Source: Synechococcus sp. RCC307
GTDB taxonomy: Bacteria; Cyanobacteriota; Cyanobacteriia; PCC-6307; Cyanobiaceae
Assembly: GCA_000063525.1 (NCBI GenBank)
Contig: CT978603.1
Span: 62,001 to 126,000 of the forward strand
DNA: 64,000 bases
Reading direction: 5' to 3'
In this document: positions 8,629-19,005 of the stretch, piece by piece
Numbering within the stretch: position 1 is the first letter of the stretch
How the letters are laid out: every line of letters begins with the position of its first letter
Translations under genes and position numbers: made by a program
The notes under the pieces: generated by a model
Told to the model about the DNA's origin: nothing
Seen by the model: only the letters and a program-made list of their open reading frames with translations
Databases searched by the model: none

Positions 8629-10635
8629 GTGGATTTCCGCCTCGAAGCCCCCTACAGCCCCAACGGCGATCAACCAACGGCGATCGAGACCCTGGTGCAG
8701 GGTGTCGAGGGGGGGCAGCGCTATCAGACCCTGCTGGGTGCCACGGGCACGGGCAAAACGTTTTCGATCGCCAATGTGATTCAGCGCACCGGCCGTCCGG
8801 CGCTGGTGCTGGCCCACAACAAAACCCTGGCGGCCCAGCTCTGCAACGAGCTGCGCCAGTTCTTTCCGCACAACGCGGTCGAATATTTCATCTCTTACTA
8901 CGACTATTACCAGCCCGAGGCCTATGTGCCGGTCTCGGACACCTACATCGCCAAAACAGCGTCGATCAACGAAGAGATCGACATGCTGCGCCACTCAGCG
9001 ACTCGCTCGCTGTTTGAGCGTCGCGATGTGATCGTCGTTGCCTCGATCAGCTGCATCTACGGCCTTGGTATCCCCTCGGAATACCTCAAGGCGGCCGTGC
9101 CATTCAGCGTTGGCGAAACCTTGAATCTGCGTGGTTCGCTGCGGGAGTTGGTCAACAACCAATACAGCCGCAACGACACCGAAATCGCCCGCGGTCGTTT
9201 TCGCGTCAAAGGGGATGTGCTGGAGATCGGGCCCGCCTACGAAGACCGCTTGGTGCGCATTGAGCTCTTTGGCGACGAGGTGGAAGCGATTCGCTATGTC
9301 GACCCCACCACCGGCGAGATCTTGCAGAGCCTGGAGACGATCAACATCTATCCGGCCAAGCACTTTGTGACCCCCAAAGATCGGCTGGAATCAGCCGTCG
9401 GTGCGATTCGTCAGGAGCTGCGCGATCGACTTGATTGGCTCAACGCCAATGGCAAGTTGCTGGAAGCCCAGCGGCTCGAGCAGCGCACCGTCTACGACAT
9501 CGAGATGTTGCAGCAGGTTGGCTACTGCAACGGCGTTGAAAACTATGCACGTCACTTGGCTGGGAGGGAAGCAGGAACCCCTCCGGAGTGCCTGATCGAT
9601 TACTTCCCTGATGATTGGTTGCTGGTCGTTGATGAAAGCCATGTCACCTGCTCGCAGCTGCAGGCCATGTACAACGGCGACCGCTCGCGCAAGCAGGTGC
9701 TGATCGACCATGGCTTCCGGCTCCCCAGCGCTGCCGACAACCGCCCTTTGAAAGGCACTGAGTTCTGGGACAAAGCCAAACAAACCATCTTTGTCAGCGC
9801 CACGCCCGGCGACTGGGAGATGCAGGTCAGCGATGGGCAGGTGGCGGAGCAGGTGATTCGCCCCACCGGGGTGCTTGATCCCCTCATTGAAGTGCGGCCC
9901 TCGGGTGGTCAGGTGGATGATCTGCTCGGTGAGATCCGTGTGCGCGCTGAGCGGAATGAGCGGGTGTTGGTGACCACGCTCACCAAACGCATGGCAGAGG
10001 ACCTCAGCGACTACCTGGCGGAAAACCAGGTCAAGGTGCGCTACATGCACTCGGAGATTCACTCCATTGAGCGCATCGAGATCATTCAGGACCTGCGCAA
10101 TGGCGAGTACGACGTCTTGGTGGGCGTCAACCTGCTGCGGGAAGGCTTGGATTTACCCGAGGTCTCCCTGGTGGCGATCTTGGATGCCGACAAAGAAGGC
10201 TTCCTGCGGGCGGAACGCTCGTTGATCCAGACCATTGGCCGAGCGGCCCGCCACGTCAGTGGTGTTGCTTTGCTCTACGCCGACAACATGACCGATTCGA
10301 TGGTCAAGGCCATCAGTGAAACGGAACGGCGGCGCGCCATTCAGATGGCCTACAACGAAAAACACGGCATTACGCCGCACGCTGCCGGTAAGAAATCAAC
10401 CCACAACCCGATCCTGGCGTTCCTTGAGATGTCGCGGAAGCTCAATGATGAGCAGCTCGATGAGGCGGTGGAAGAGGCCAAGCAAGATGCCGTGCCCCTG
10501 GAGAACCTTCCTGAGCTCATTCAGCAGCTGGAAGAGCGCATGAAAGGAGCGGCCTCCAAGCTTGATTTTGAGGAAGCCGCCAATTTGCGCGATCGCATCA
10601 AGCAGTTGCGCCAAAAACTGGTGGGCAAAGCCTGA
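8629..10635 (+). CDS. uvrB: excinuclease ABC subunit B
   Basis: UvrB is the damage-verifying helicase-like subunit of nucleotide excision repair. The 668 residues show the Walker A motif GATGTGKT (37-44), the DNA-inserting beta-hairpin region [10 protein letters not shown], the DESH Walker B box, helicase motifs V/VI ([27 protein letters not shown]) and a C-terminal UVR motif ([17 protein letters not shown]) that contacts UvrC. The start is GTG at 8629 ([19 protein letters not shown]). It is 33 bases after ycf23 on the same strand and converges on the aspartokinase gene with three bases between stops. Confidence 0.97.
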   Translation: MDFRLEAPYSPNGDQPTAIETLVQGVEGGQRYQTLLGATGTGKTFSIANVIQRTGRPALVLAHNKTLAAQLCNELRQFFPHNAVEYFISYYDYYQPEAYVPVSDTYIAKTASINEEIDMLRHSATRSLFERRDVIVVASISCIYGLGIPSEYLKAAVPFSVGETLNLRGSLRELVNNQYSRNDTEIARGRFRVKGDVLEIGPAYEDRLVRIELFGDEVEAIRYVDPTTGEILQSLETINIYPAKHFVTPKDRLESAVGAIRQELRDRLDWLNANGKLLEAQRLEQRTVYDIEMLQQVGYCNGVENYARHLAGREAGTPPECLIDYFPDDWLLVVDESHVTCSQLQAMYNGDRSRKQVLIDHGFRLPSAADNRPLKGTEFWDKAKQTIFVSATPGDWEMQVSDGQVAEQVIRPTGVLDPLIEVRPSGGQVDDLLGEIRVRAERNERVLVTTLTKRMAEDLSDYLAENQVKVRYMHSEIHSIERIEIIQDLRNGEYDVLVGVNLLREGLDLPEVSLVAILDADKEGFLRAERSLIQTIGRAARHVSGVALLYADNMTDSMVKAISETERRRAIQMAYNEKHGITPHAAGKKSTHNPILAFLEMSRKLNDEQLDEAVEEAKQDAVPLENLPELIQQLEERMKGAASKLDFEEAANLRDRIKQLRQKLVGKA

Positions 10636-10638
10636 GCC

Positions 10639-12441
10639 TTAGCCGGCCCATTCGCTGCCTTGGGCTTGATGTTGGCTCTCCCCATTGAGGCCAAAGGCCT
10701 GGTGCACGGCTTGCAGAGCACCGATTCCATCGTCTTCAGGCACCACGCAACTGATGCGGATTTCGCTAGTGGCGATCATCTCGATATTGATCCCAGCGTC
10801 CGCTAAGGCCCGGAACATTTTCGCGGCACTGCCAGGCGTTGAGGGCATGCCAGCTCCGACGGCACTGACCCGGGCAATCGCCTTGCCTTCAACGAGCTCA
10901 GCACCAGGCCAGAGTTTGAGCAAGGGCCGCAGGGCCTCACTGGCTCGGCTCAGATCGTCTCGCGGCAGCGTGAAAGCAATGTCGCGGCAGAGCCCCAGAT
11001 CGGTTTGGCGTTGACGCTCGGACTGCACGATGGTGTCGAGGCTGATGCCGCCATCGGCCAAGGCCCGGCAGAGTGCCGCCGCTGATCCCGGGCGATCCGG
11101 TACGGCGGTCACCGTGAGTTGGGCTTGATCGCGATCGAGGGCCACACCTCGCACATCAGGCTCCCCTTCCCCACCCGGTAAGGGGTTGTGCTGGAGCTGG
11201 TGGTCATCCAGTTCAAACACTTGAGCAGCAGTGCGCAGGGCTTTGGCGGCTTGTTCGCCCTGAATCAGGCAGCTCACCTTCACCTCGCTGGTGGCGATCA
11301 TGCGCAGGCTGATGCCCATCTTGCTGAGCCCGTCAAACAGTTGGGCGGCAACTCCAGGTCGCCCCATGATCCCGGCACCGCCAATGCTGAGTTTGGCGAG
11401 CCCGCTTTGCACCTGCAGCTGACTTCCCTCTCCTAGGTGCTCGCGGCAGAAGGCCTCAGCGGCCGGCAGCTCAGCCTCCGCCAGGGTGAAGGCGATGTCA
11501 TTGCTGCTGCCGTCGTGGGTGGCTTGCACGATCAGGTCGACGTTCAGACCAGCGGCGCCGAGCCCTTCAAACAAGCGAGCGGCTACCCCGGGTTCATCGG
11601 GCACATGGGCCAGGGCCACCACGGCTTGGCCTTCCAGCAGTTCTGCTCGGTCCACGGGTTTGCCCAGCTCCAATCCTTCACTGCCAATCCGCCGGCTCGG
11701 TTGACTAAACAGGCGTGTTCCTGGCTCGTCGCTCCAACTGGATCGCACGATCAGAGGAACGCCGTAGTTTCTGGCGATTTCCACCGCCCTTGGGTGCAGA
11801 ACAGCCGCACCCAGGCTGGCCAGTTCCAACATTTCATCGCAGCTCACCTGAGTCATCAGCTGGGCTTCCGGCACCTTGCGGGGATCGGTGGTCAGCACAC
11901 CCGGCACGTCGGTGTAGATCTCACAGGCATCAGCTCCCAGTGCTGCCGCTAAGGCCACCGCTGATGTGTCCGAGCCTCCGCGGCCCAGGGTTGTGATTTC
12001 CGGGGTTCCCGCGCTGCCGGTGCTGGTGCCTTGAAAGCCAGCCACCACCACTACATGGCCATCGTGCAGCCGGCGTTTGACCCGTTCGGTGCGCACTTCC
12101 AAGATCCGGGCGCGGCCATGGGCCGACTCGGTGACGATCCCCACCTGGGGCCCCGTCATCGATGTAGCTGCAACGCCTTCGGCCTGAAGGGCCATCGAGA
12201 GCAAGGCAATCGACACCTGCTCACCGGTGGCCAGCAGCATGTCCATTTCCCTCTGGGGGGGATCGGGATTGAGGGCTCGGGCCAGGGCTGTGAGCTCATC
12301 GGTGGTGTGGCCCATCGCGGAGACCACCACCACCAGGTCATGGCCATCGAGGCGAGCTGCAGCGACGCGCTTAGCAACGGCCTGGATGCGCTCCACGCTG
12401 CCCACGGAGGTGCCCCCGTATTTCTGAACCAGCAGCGCCAT
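10639..12441 (-). CDS. lysC: aspartate kinase with four ACT domains
   Basis: The enzyme phosphorylates aspartate, the first step towards lysine, threonine and methionine. The N-terminal amino-acid kinase domain opens with VQKYGGTSVGS and contains GFQGTSTGSAGTPEITTLGRGGSDTSAV. The C-terminal half, about 330 residues, carries two tandem pairs of ACT domains (repeats of the type VPDRPGSAAALCRALADGGISLD and GAGIMGRPGVAAQLFDGLSKMGIS). Most bacterial aspartokinases have only one pair; the doubled array is known in cyanobacteria and points to feedback control by lysine and threonine. The start is ATG at 12441. holA lies 23 bases upstream on the same strand, so the two may share a transcript. Confidence 0.95.
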   Translation of the reverse strand: MALLVQKYGGTSVGSVERIQAVAKRVAAARLDGHDLVVVVSAMGHTTDELTALARALNPDPPQREMDMLLATGEQVSIALLSMALQAEGVAATSMTGPQVGIVTESAHGRARILEVRTERVKRRLHDGHVVVVAGFQGTSTGSAGTPEITTLGRGGSDTSAVALAAALGADACEIYTDVPGVLTTDPRKVPEAQLMTQVSCDEMLELASLGAAVLHPRAVEIARNYGVPLIVRSSWSDEPGTRLFSQPSRRIGSEGLELGKPVDRAELLEGQAVVALAHVPDEPGVAARLFEGLGAAGLNVDLIVQATHDGSSNDIAFTLAEAELPAAEAFCREHLGEGSQLQVQSGLAKLSIGGAGIMGRPGVAAQLFDGLSKMGISLRMIATSEVKVSCLIQGEQAAKALRTAAQVFELDDHQLQHNPLPGGEGEPDVRGVALDRDQAQLTVTAVPDRPGSAAALCRALADGGISLDTIVQSERQRQTDLGLCRDIAFTLPRDDLSRASEALRPLLKLWPGAELVEGKAIARVSAVGAGMPSTPGSAAKMFRALADAGINIEMIATSEIRISCVVPEDDGIGALQAVHQAFGLNGESQHQAQGSEWAG

Positions 12442-12464
12442 TGATCAAGCGATCCAGCTGCCGA

Positions 12465-13430
12465 TTATCCGCTCTGGCCCAGCAGCCCATCACGAAAGGC
12501 CACATCCGCTGGGCTGCCGAGCTTTAAGGCGGCTTCCACATCCAGCAGCCTGCCGAGCAACTTGAGCAGCCGTTGCGGCCTGACGCCACGCAACTGTTTG
12601 CGCATCACGTAGATGCGTTTGGGGTTGCCAATCCCTGCAGCCTTGGCAATCACCATTGGGTCTTGCTCACCGCTTTGCTCCAGCAGGGTCAGCCAGAGCC
12701 AACCCCGCAGCTGACTCACCAAGGAGGCCACTAAACGCAGGGGCGGCTCATTGGCTGCCATCAGCCCGTCGATTTGCGTGAGTGCGCCGCCCACATCACC
12801 AGCGAGTAAGGCTTCCCCAACGGCGAGGGCGTTGTGCTGCGCAGGCCCCGCTAAGGCTTTGACAGCCTCCACATCAACCGCCTTCTCGCCGCAATAGAGC
12901 GCAAGCTTTTCCAGCTCACCGGCCAGACGGCTGCTGTCGTTGCCGATGGTGTCGGCAAGCAGTTCGGCCGCGGCGGGTTCCAGTTGTAGTTGCGCTGCAG
13001 CGGCGCTGCGTTGCACCAACTCGATCAGGCCGGCCCCATCCCAGATCGCTGGCAATGGGAACTTTTTTTCCTCAGCCACTTTGCGCAGCGCTTTGGTGGT
13101 GCGAAGCCGGGCATCGGGCTTGCCGGCACTGACCAACACCAGGTGGCTCTGCTCAGGGATTAGCGGCAGGGCCGACTCCAGTTGCTCAGCCAGCTCAGCC
13201 GGACAGCGTTCGCAAAAGGGGCTGCGCTGCAGCAGCACGACACGCCCTCCCCCACCAAAGGGAGCCGTTCGCGCTTCATTGAGGGCTTGGGCTGCTTGAT
13301 CAGCGCTGCTGCCATCCAGCCGGCTGAGATTGAGGCTCACCCAGGCCGGCTCAATGATCTGATCAATCAGCTCCTGCACCGCGCGCTCACGGGCTGTGGC
13401 GTCGTCCCCCCAGTAGAGATGGATTGGCAT
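12465..13430 (-). CDS. holA: DNA polymerase III subunit delta
   Basis: HolA opens the beta sliding clamp within the clamp loader. The 321 residues follow the family: an N-terminal AAA-like region ([22 protein letters not shown], with the DGSSADQAAQALNEARTAPFGGGGRVVLL segment), then AGKPDARLRTTKALRK, a middle helical domain (ELLADTIGNDSSRLAGELEKLALY) and the C-terminal collar domain (VASLVSQLRGWLWLTLL). No Walker motif is expected in delta. The ATG at 13430 overlaps the divergent cobH candidate start by seven bases, so one of the two promoters must lie inside the other gene. Confidence 0.9.
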   Translation of the reverse strand: MPIHLYWGDDATARERAVQELIDQIIEPAWVSLNLSRLDGSSADQAAQALNEARTAPFGGGGRVVLLQRSPFCERCPAELAEQLESALPLIPEQSHLVLVSAGKPDARLRTTKALRKVAEEKKFPLPAIWDGAGLIELVQRSAAAAQLQLEPAAAELLADTIGNDSSRLAGELEKLALYCGEKAVDVEAVKALAGPAQHNALAVGEALLAGDVGGALTQIDGLMAANEPPLRLVASLVSQLRGWLWLTLLEQSGEQDPMVIAKAAGIGNPKRIYVMRKQLRGVRPQRLLKLLGRLLDVEAALKLGSPADVAFRDGLLGQSG

Positions 13431-14059
13431 CAGCGGCGGGCTTGGACCATCCGATCTTCACGGAAAGCATCCAGCGGATCCAGGCCCTGTTGGGTCCCAC
13501 TGGGCTGCCGCTGTTGGAGCAGGAGGTGCTGGAGCGTTTGATTCACAGCAGTGGTGATCCGGCCTTGGCCCCGTTGCTGCGTTTCACGCCTGGCGCTTGC
13601 ACCACCGCGGCAAGCGACCTGGCTCAAGGGGCTGTGATCCTCACCGACACCGCGATGGCCGCGGCGGCCGCGGCGCCAATGGCGGCACGCACCTTTTCCA
13701 ACCCAGTCCATAGCGTTTTGCAGTGGGCACCCCCGCAGGCTCCTGAAGGACAGACCCGAGCGGCGTTGGGGATGGCCGCTGCCTTGCAGGCCCATCCTGG
13801 GGCGGTGGTGTTGATTGGCAGCGCTCCCACGGCTTTGGAGCTGCTGCTGGATCGTGTGGCCCAGGGGGACCGGGCGCCAGCTTTGGTGATTGGCATGCCG
13901 GTTGGTTTTGTTGGTGTGGCCGATAGCAAGCGCCGTTTGGCAGCCAGTGGCCTGCCGCAGATCCGTTTGGAAGGCAGCCGCGGCGGGGCTGGCTTGGTGG
14001 CTGCTGCTGTGAATGCTTTGTTGCGGCGCGCTTGGCTGGATCAGCAGGCCAACGGCTGA
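13424..14059 (+). CDS. cobH: precorrin-8X methylmutase
   Basis: CobH/CbiC moves a methyl group from C11 to C12 of the corrin ring, giving hydrogenobyrinate or cobyrinate, in (pseudo)cobalamin synthesis. The protein of about 211 residues contains DHPIFTESI near the start, the active-site His in ERLIHSSGD (about His41), [26 protein letters not shown] and [13 protein letters not shown], all family features. No ATG fits: the start is TTG at 13424 or TTG at 13442 (directly before DHPIF). The first overlaps the holA start codon on the other strand. The last 19 bases overlap the 3' end of mutS. Confidence 0.92.
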   Translation: MASAAGLDHPIFTESIQRIQALLGPTGLPLLEQEVLERLIHSSGDPALAPLLRFTPGACTTAASDLAQGAVILTDTAMAAAAAAPMAARTFSNPVHSVLQWAPPQAPEGQTRAALGMAAALQAHPGAVVLIGSAPTALELLLDRVAQGDRAPALVIGMPVGFVGVADSKRRLAASGLPQIRLEGSRGGAGLVAAAVNALLRRAWLDQQANG

Positions 14060-16698
14060 CCCCCTTCGATGCGTTCCAGCATTTGGCGGGCCCGTTGCAC
14101 CACCGATGGCGGCACCCCAGCCAGCCGGGCAGCCTCGATCCCATAGCTGCGATCAGCCCCGCCAGGCATGACTTTGTGCAAAAACACCAGCTCGGCGTCT
14201 TGTTCTTCCACAACGACTTGGAAGTTGGCCACGTTGCTGTGGCTGCCGGCGAGCGCATTGAGCTCGTGGTAGTGCGTGGCAAAGATGCTGCGTGCCCCGA
14301 GGCCATGGGGTGGCGCGCTGGCCAGATGCTCGGCCACAGCCCAAGCAATCGAGAGGCCATCAAAGGTGGCCGTGCCGCGGCCGATTTCATCGAGCAACAC
14401 CAGGGAGCGCTCACTGGCGTGTTGAAGGATGTTCGCCGTTTCGGCCATCTCCACCATGAAGGTGGATTGGCCACTGGCGAGATCATCCACGGCGCCAACG
14501 CGCGTGAAGATCCGATCAGCCAGAGCGATGGCGGCACGCTCAGCCGGAATCCAGCTGCCCATCTGCGCCATCAGCTGCAGTACCCCGCACTGACGCAAAT
14601 AACAGCTCTTGCCGCTGGCGTTGGGCCCGGTGAGCACCACCAGATCTGGTTTGTCGCCGTGACCTAAGGCCACCGAATTGGGCACAAAGGCGCTCTCGCT
14701 CAACAGTTGCTCCACCACCGGATGGCGGCCACCCTCGATCTCCAAGCAGCGGCCATCGGTCAGTTCGGGTCTGCAATAGCCCTGGGTTGCAGCCAACTCA
14801 GCCAGTCCAGCCAAGGCATCGAGGCTGGCGACGGCCCGGGCTGCATCGCGGATGGCTGTGGCTTGTTCGCCAACTTGGTCGCGCAGGCGGCAAAACAGGT
14901 CGTATTCCCGCTGGTGGCTGCGTGCCTTGAGCTGCAGGATCCGTCCTTCTCGCTCCTTCAGTTCAGGGGTGACGAAGCGCTCTTCATTGCTCAAGGTTTG
15001 CCGGCGGATCCAGTGATCCGGCACCGCCGTTGCCTTCGCGCGGCTGACGGCGAGGAAATAACCAAAGCTGCGGTGGAATTGCAGCCGCAGGTTGGGGTTG
15101 CTGCTGGCTTTGCGCTCCCGCTTCTCAACGCCAGCCAGCCAGTTCTCCTGCTCATCCAATCGGTTGCGTAGATCATCGAGGTCTTCATCCACCCCGTCGT
15201 GAATCAGGCCGCCTTCACTGAGCGACATCGGTGGCTGATCCACCAGTTGGAAGCGCAGCAACTCGGCCAGTTGCTGCAGATCAGGTCTGGGTTGCTGCAG
15301 ATCAGCGAGTGGCGCGGCGCTGCTGCTTTTGAGCAGATCAGCCAGCAGCGGTAAGCGCTCGAGCCCATCAGCCAGGGCCACCAGATCGCGGGCACTGGCG
15401 CGGCCAGCCCCACAGCGGCCAGCGAGCCGCTCGAGATCAGCCATGGGCCGCAGCAAGCGCCGCACGGACAGCCGCAGTGGACGCTGCTCCACCAGTTCGG
15501 TAATGGCCTCCTGACGCCCTCGAATCGCAGTGGCATCCAACAGGGGTGCTTCCAGCCAGCGGCGTAGGGCCCGCCCGCCCATGGCGGTGTGGCTGCGGTC
15601 AATGGCCCACAGCAGCGAGCCCTGAAACTGCCCATCCCGTTGGGTGGCGGTCAGCTCGAGATTGCGGCGTGTTTGGTGATCCAGCACCAAGGCATCACCG
15701 GCAAACACCAGCTGCGGCCGCTCCAACGGCACAGTGCTGCCAGGTTGGCTGGCATCGAGATAGGCGATCAGCCCGCCGGCGGCGCGCCGGGCCAGGGGGT
15801 GATCGGCCAGGCCAAGCCCCTCCAGGTTGCGAACCCCAAAGCGCTGCTTGAGAGCGCGATCGGCGCTGGCGGCTTCAAAGGGAGTGCGGGGCTGTTGGGT
15901 GAGGCCGAGCCCATCGGGGCACCACTCCGCCGCTTCGATGCCAGGCAGCAGTAGTTCGGCTGCTTCGAGTTGCAGCAGCTGCTGTTGCAGCTCAGTGGTT
16001 CCTTGGCGCTCGTGCAGCAGCAGTTCGCCCGTCGAAACATCAGCGACAGCAAGCCCCCAGCGCTGCTCGTCATCGAGCACAACAGCTGCGAGCCAGTTGT
16101 TGCGTCTGGCCGCCAGCATCCCTTCTTCTAAAACGGTTCCAGGGGTGAGGACACGCGTGATGTCCCGCTTCAGCAACGCCCCTTTGGCTGCCGTGGTTTC
16201 CAGCTGATCGCAGAGGGCCACGGCATGGCCGCGGCGCACCAGTTCACTGCAATAACGCTCGGCAGCGTGGTGGGGGATCCCTGCCATTGGCACCCTGCCA
16301 ATACTTTTGCCCCCTTCTTTGCCAGTGAGGGTGAGCTCCAGCAGTCGGCTGGTCAGCAGGGCGTCTTCGAAGAAACACTCGAAGAAGTCCCCCAGGCGAT
16401 ACAGCAGCACCCGCTCCGGGTGGGCGGCTTTGAGCTCGACGTAATGCCGCAACATCGGGGTGAGCGCCAGCGGATCCACCAAGCCGTGGTGGTGCCAGCG
16501 GGGTAATCCCTCGTCGTCGTTGTTGCTGCTGTCCTCGTTGTGTTGCGCAGCAGGTGCGGTGCGTCGTCCGGGATGGCTGCGCCTTTGCTTGGGCCTTTCG
16601 CTTTCTTCAGTCTTGTCCTCACTGGGTTCTGGAGCGAACAGACTCCCCTGGATCGTGTCGTCGGGCACCAGGGACAGCTGTTGTTCGCCAGGCGCCAC
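14041..16698 (-). CDS. mutS: DNA mismatch repair protein MutS
   Basis: MutS recognises mismatches and signals repair as an ATPase clamp. The 885 residues include the mismatch-reading motif in [11 protein letters not shown] (Phe105, Glu107), the lever and clamp domains, Walker [14 protein letters not shown], and the signature [24 protein letters not shown]. About 70 residues of charged, disordered-looking sequence precede the mismatch domain, longer than in E. coli but in line with picocyanobacterial MutS as I recall it. The start is GTG at 16698. The gene is divergent from psbZ (about 130 bases between) and its 3' end overlaps cobH by 19 bases. Confidence 0.97.
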   Translation of the reverse strand: MAPGEQQLSLVPDDTIQGSLFAPEPSEDKTEESERPKQRRSHPGRRTAPAAQHNEDSSNNDDEGLPRWHHHGLVDPLALTPMLRHYVELKAAHPERVLLYRLGDFFECFFEDALLTSRLLELTLTGKEGGKSIGRVPMAGIPHHAAERYCSELVRRGHAVALCDQLETTAAKGALLKRDITRVLTPGTVLEEGMLAARRNNWLAAVVLDDEQRWGLAVADVSTGELLLHERQGTTELQQQLLQLEAAELLLPGIEAAEWCPDGLGLTQQPRTPFEAASADRALKQRFGVRNLEGLGLADHPLARRAAGGLIAYLDASQPGSTVPLERPQLVFAGDALVLDHQTRRNLELTATQRDGQFQGSLLWAIDRSHTAMGGRALRRWLEAPLLDATAIRGRQEAITELVEQRPLRLSVRRLLRPMADLERLAGRCGAGRASARDLVALADGLERLPLLADLLKSSSAAPLADLQQPRPDLQQLAELLRFQLVDQPPMSLSEGGLIHDGVDEDLDDLRNRLDEQENWLAGVEKRERKASSNPNLRLQFHRSFGYFLAVSRAKATAVPDHWIRRQTLSNEERFVTPELKEREGRILQLKARSHQREYDLFCRLRDQVGEQATAIRDAARAVASLDALAGLAELAATQGYCRPELTDGRCLEIEGGRHPVVEQLLSESAFVPNSVALGHGDKPDLVVLTGPNASGKSCYLRQCGVLQLMAQMGSWIPAERAAIALADRIFTRVGAVDDLASGQSTFMVEMAETANILQHASERSLVLLDEIGRGTATFDGLSIAWAVAEHLASAPPHGLGARSIFATHYHELNALAGSHSNVANFQVVVEEQDAELVFLHKVMPGGADRSYGIEAARLAGVPPSVVQRARQMLERIEGGQPLAC

Positions 16699-16829
16699 GG
16701 ACGGCTGCAGCAGGAGCGGAGATCGTAGGCAGCCTGCAGCGGCTCACCACAAGCTGTGAACACCTTCGTCAGTTGCAGGCGATCACATGGGAGAATCCGG
16801 CGAGCCAATCGACTGGTTGCGGCCACGCC

Positions 16830-17018
16830 ATGCAGATCCTCAACACCCTCACTGTCCTGGCGCTGGTGGTGATGTCGTTTGCCTTGATCGTCGCCGTACC
16901 GGTGCTTTACGCCAGCAACGACGAGAGCGGTAACAGCAACCGTTTGATCCTGTTCGGTGGTTTGGCCTGGGTGGGCCTGGTGCTGCTCAACTGGGGCATG
17001 AGCTTCTTTGTGGTCTGA
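16830..17018 (+). CDS. psbZ: photosystem II protein Z
   Basis: PsbZ (Ycf9) is a small thylakoid protein at the photosystem II core-antenna interface. The 62-residue translation begins [29 protein letters not shown] and ends WGMSFFVV, with two hydrophobic spans separated by a polar loop (NDESGNSNR); both length and sequence match PsbZ. The ATG at 16830 lies inside a longer open frame whose upstream part is not family-like. It sits between divergent mutS and ribH (49 bases downstream), an order I recall from marine Synechococcus. Confidence 0.95.
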   Translation: MQILNTLTVLALVVMSFALIVAVPVLYASNDESGNSNRLILFGGLAWVGLVLLNWGMSFFVV

Positions 17019-17067
17019 AGCACCGCTTTAAGGCGGATACTGGATGCCAGTACGGCCGTCCTGAGTC

Positions 17068-17547
17068 ATGACCGTTTTTGAAGGGCGCTTTACCGATGCC
17101 GGCGGCCTGCGCATTGCCGTGGTCGTGGCCCGTTTCAATGATTTGGTCACCGGCAAGCTGCTGAGTGGCTGCCTGGACTGCCTGTCACGCCATGGCATTG
17201 ATGTGGCTGAGACCAGCAGTCAGCTCGATCTGGCTTGGGTGCCGGGCAGTTTTGAAATTCCTTTATTGGCCAAGCGCTTGGCCAGTTCAGGCCGCTACGA
17301 CGTGGTGATCACCCTGGGCGCGGTGATTCGCGGCGATACCCCGCATTTCGATGTGGTGGTGGCTGAAGTCAGCAAAGGTGTTGCCGCTGTGGCTCGCGAG
17401 AGCGGTGTGCCCGTGATCTTTGGGGTGCTCACCACCGACACCCTGCAGCAGGCCCTTGAGCGTGCAGGCATCAAGAGCAATCTTGGCTGGAATTACGGCC
17501 TGCAGGCTCTGGAGATGGGCAGCTTGATGCGCTCGGTGCCTGCATGA
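17068..17547 (+). CDS. ribH: 6,7-dimethyl-8-ribityllumazine synthase
   Basis: RibH condenses the ribityl-aminouracil with dihydroxybutanone phosphate, the penultimate riboflavin step, in an icosahedral or pentameric assembly. The 159 residues include [35 protein letters not shown] (with the catalytic His) and [11 protein letters not shown], all hallmark segments. The start is ATG at 17068. Its stop overlaps the rfbA start by four bases (ATGA), linking flavin synthesis to the rhamnose operon in one transcript, probably through genome compaction rather than shared function. Confidence 0.96.
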   Translation: MTVFEGRFTDAGGLRIAVVVARFNDLVTGKLLSGCLDCLSRHGIDVAETSSQLDLAWVPGSFEIPLLAKRLASSGRYDVVITLGAVIRGDTPHFDVVVAEVSKGVAAVARESGVPVIFGVLTTDTLQQALERAGIKSNLGWNYGLQALEMGSLMRSVPA

Positions 17548-18434
17548 GTGCTTCGCGCAAGGGAATCATCTTGGCGGGGGGCAGCGGTACCCGCCTTCAC
17601 CCCATCACGCGGGCAGTCAGCAAGCAGTTGCTGCCTGTCTACGACAAGCCCATGGTGTATTACCCACTCACCACCTTGATGCTGGCTGGCATCCGGGAGG
17701 TGCTGGTGATCACCACGCCCCATGATCAGCCGAGTTTTGAGCGTTTGCTGGGCGATGGCAGCGCCTGGGGCATGGAGATCCAGTACGCCGTCCAGCCCAG
17801 TCCTGATGGCTTGGCGCAGGCTTTTCTAATCGGCGCTGATTTCCTCGCTGGTTCTCCGGCCGCTTTGGTGCTCGGGGACAACCTCTTTCACGGCCACGAT
17901 CTGGTGCTGCAGCTGCAGGCCAGCAACCAGCAGCAGCACGGGGCCACGGTGTTTGCCTATCCGGTTAGTGATCCTGAGCGTTACGGCGTTGTGGAATTCG
18001 CCGATGACGGCCGGGTGCTCAGCATTGAGGAAAAGCCCAAGCAGCCGAAATCCCGCTACGCCGTCACGGGTCTCTACTTCTATGACGACACCGTTGTGGA
18101 GCGGGCGCGGCAGGTGAAGCCGTCGCCGCGGGGGGAGTTGGAGATCACTGACCTCAATGCCAGCTATCTCAATGACGGTCAGCTGCAGGTGGAGTTGATG
18201 GGTCGTGGCATGGCCTGGCTCGACACCGGCACCTACGACTCGCTGCAGGAGGCTGGGGCTTACATCCGCACCCTGGAGCACCGTCAGGGCCTCAAGGTGG
18301 CTTGCCCTGAAGAGGTGGCCTGGCGTTTGGGCTGGATCAGCAGCGATCAGCTCGCTGCCTTAGCTGGGCCGCTGCGCAAAAGCGGCTATGGCAACTACCT
18401 GCTGCAGCTGCTGGAGGTGCCCATTGCAGGTTGA
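17544..18434 (+). CDS. rfbA: glucose-1-phosphate thymidylyltransferase
   Basis: RfbA makes dTDP-glucose from glucose-1-phosphate and dTTP, the first step to dTDP-L-rhamnose. The 296 residues begin with the nucleotidyltransferase signature [16 protein letters not shown] and contain [50 protein letters not shown] and [13 protein letters not shown], all typical. It is first of four dTDP-rhamnose genes in the order A-C-D-B, coupled to ribH upstream and rfbC downstream by overlaps. Confidence 0.96.
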   Translation: MSASRKGIILAGGSGTRLHPITRAVSKQLLPVYDKPMVYYPLTTLMLAGIREVLVITTPHDQPSFERLLGDGSAWGMEIQYAVQPSPDGLAQAFLIGADFLAGSPAALVLGDNLFHGHDLVLQLQASNQQQHGATVFAYPVSDPERYGVVEFADDGRVLSIEEKPKQPKSRYAVTGLYFYDDTVVERARQVKPSPRGELEITDLNASYLNDGQLQVELMGRGMAWLDTGTYDSLQEAGAYIRTLEHRQGLKVACPEEVAWRLGWISSDQLAALAGPLRKSGYGNYLLQLLEVPIAG

Positions 18435-19005
18435 ACAGCTGCGCTCGGCGACTGGAGCCACCGTGGAGGGCCCCCTGCTGATCACGCCGCGGGTGTTCGG
18501 TGATGAGCGGGGCTGGTTTTTTGAAAGCTGGAACCAGCGCCGCTTTGATGAGGCTGCCGGCGAAGCGGTCACGTTCGCTCAAGACAACCACTCCCGCTCA
18601 GCCCAAGGGGTTCTGCGCGGCTTGCATTACCAATTGCCTCCTGAGCCCCAGGCGAAGTTGGTGAGGGTGACGGTTGGCGAAATTTTTGACGTGGTGGTTG
18701 ATCTGCGCCAAAGCTCTCCCACCTGTGGCCAGTGGGTTGGTGCCCAGTTGAGTGCGGAGAACCACCAGCAGCTTTGGGTGCCGGAGGGATTCGCCCATGG
18801 CTTCCTCACCCTCAGCGCTGTGGCTGAAGTGCAATACAAGACCAGGGGCTTCTGGAACAAAGGCTGTGAGCGCGCCATCCGTTGGGATGATCCGGCCCTC
18901 GCCATCGCCTGGCCGCTGGAGGGGCTCACGGTTCAGGTCTCTGAAAAAGATGGGTTGGCGCCATCGCTGGCCCAAGCCCAGCAGGCAGGAGATCTGTTCA
19001 GATGA
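18424..19005 (+). CDS. rfbC: dTDP-4-dehydrorhamnose 3,5-epimerase
   Basis: RfbC epimerises dTDP-4-keto-6-deoxyglucose at C3 and C5. The protein of about 193 residues (cupin fold) shows [13 protein letters not shown], the catalytic-His segment [27 protein letters not shown] and [13 protein letters not shown]. The start is best placed at TTG 18424 ([22 protein letters not shown]), overlapping the end of rfbA by 11 bases; a longer open frame upstream would lie wholly inside rfbA and is not family-like. The stop overlaps rfbD by four bases. Confidence 0.93.
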   Translation: MQVEQLRSATGATVEGPLLITPRVFGDERGWFFESWNQRRFDEAAGEAVTFAQDNHSRSAQGVLRGLHYQLPPEPQAKLVRVTVGEIFDVVVDLRQSSPTCGQWVGAQLSAENHQQLWVPEGFAHGFLTLSAVAEVQYKTRGFWNKGCERAIRWDDPALAIAWPLEGLTVQVSEKDGLAPSLAQAQQAGDLFR

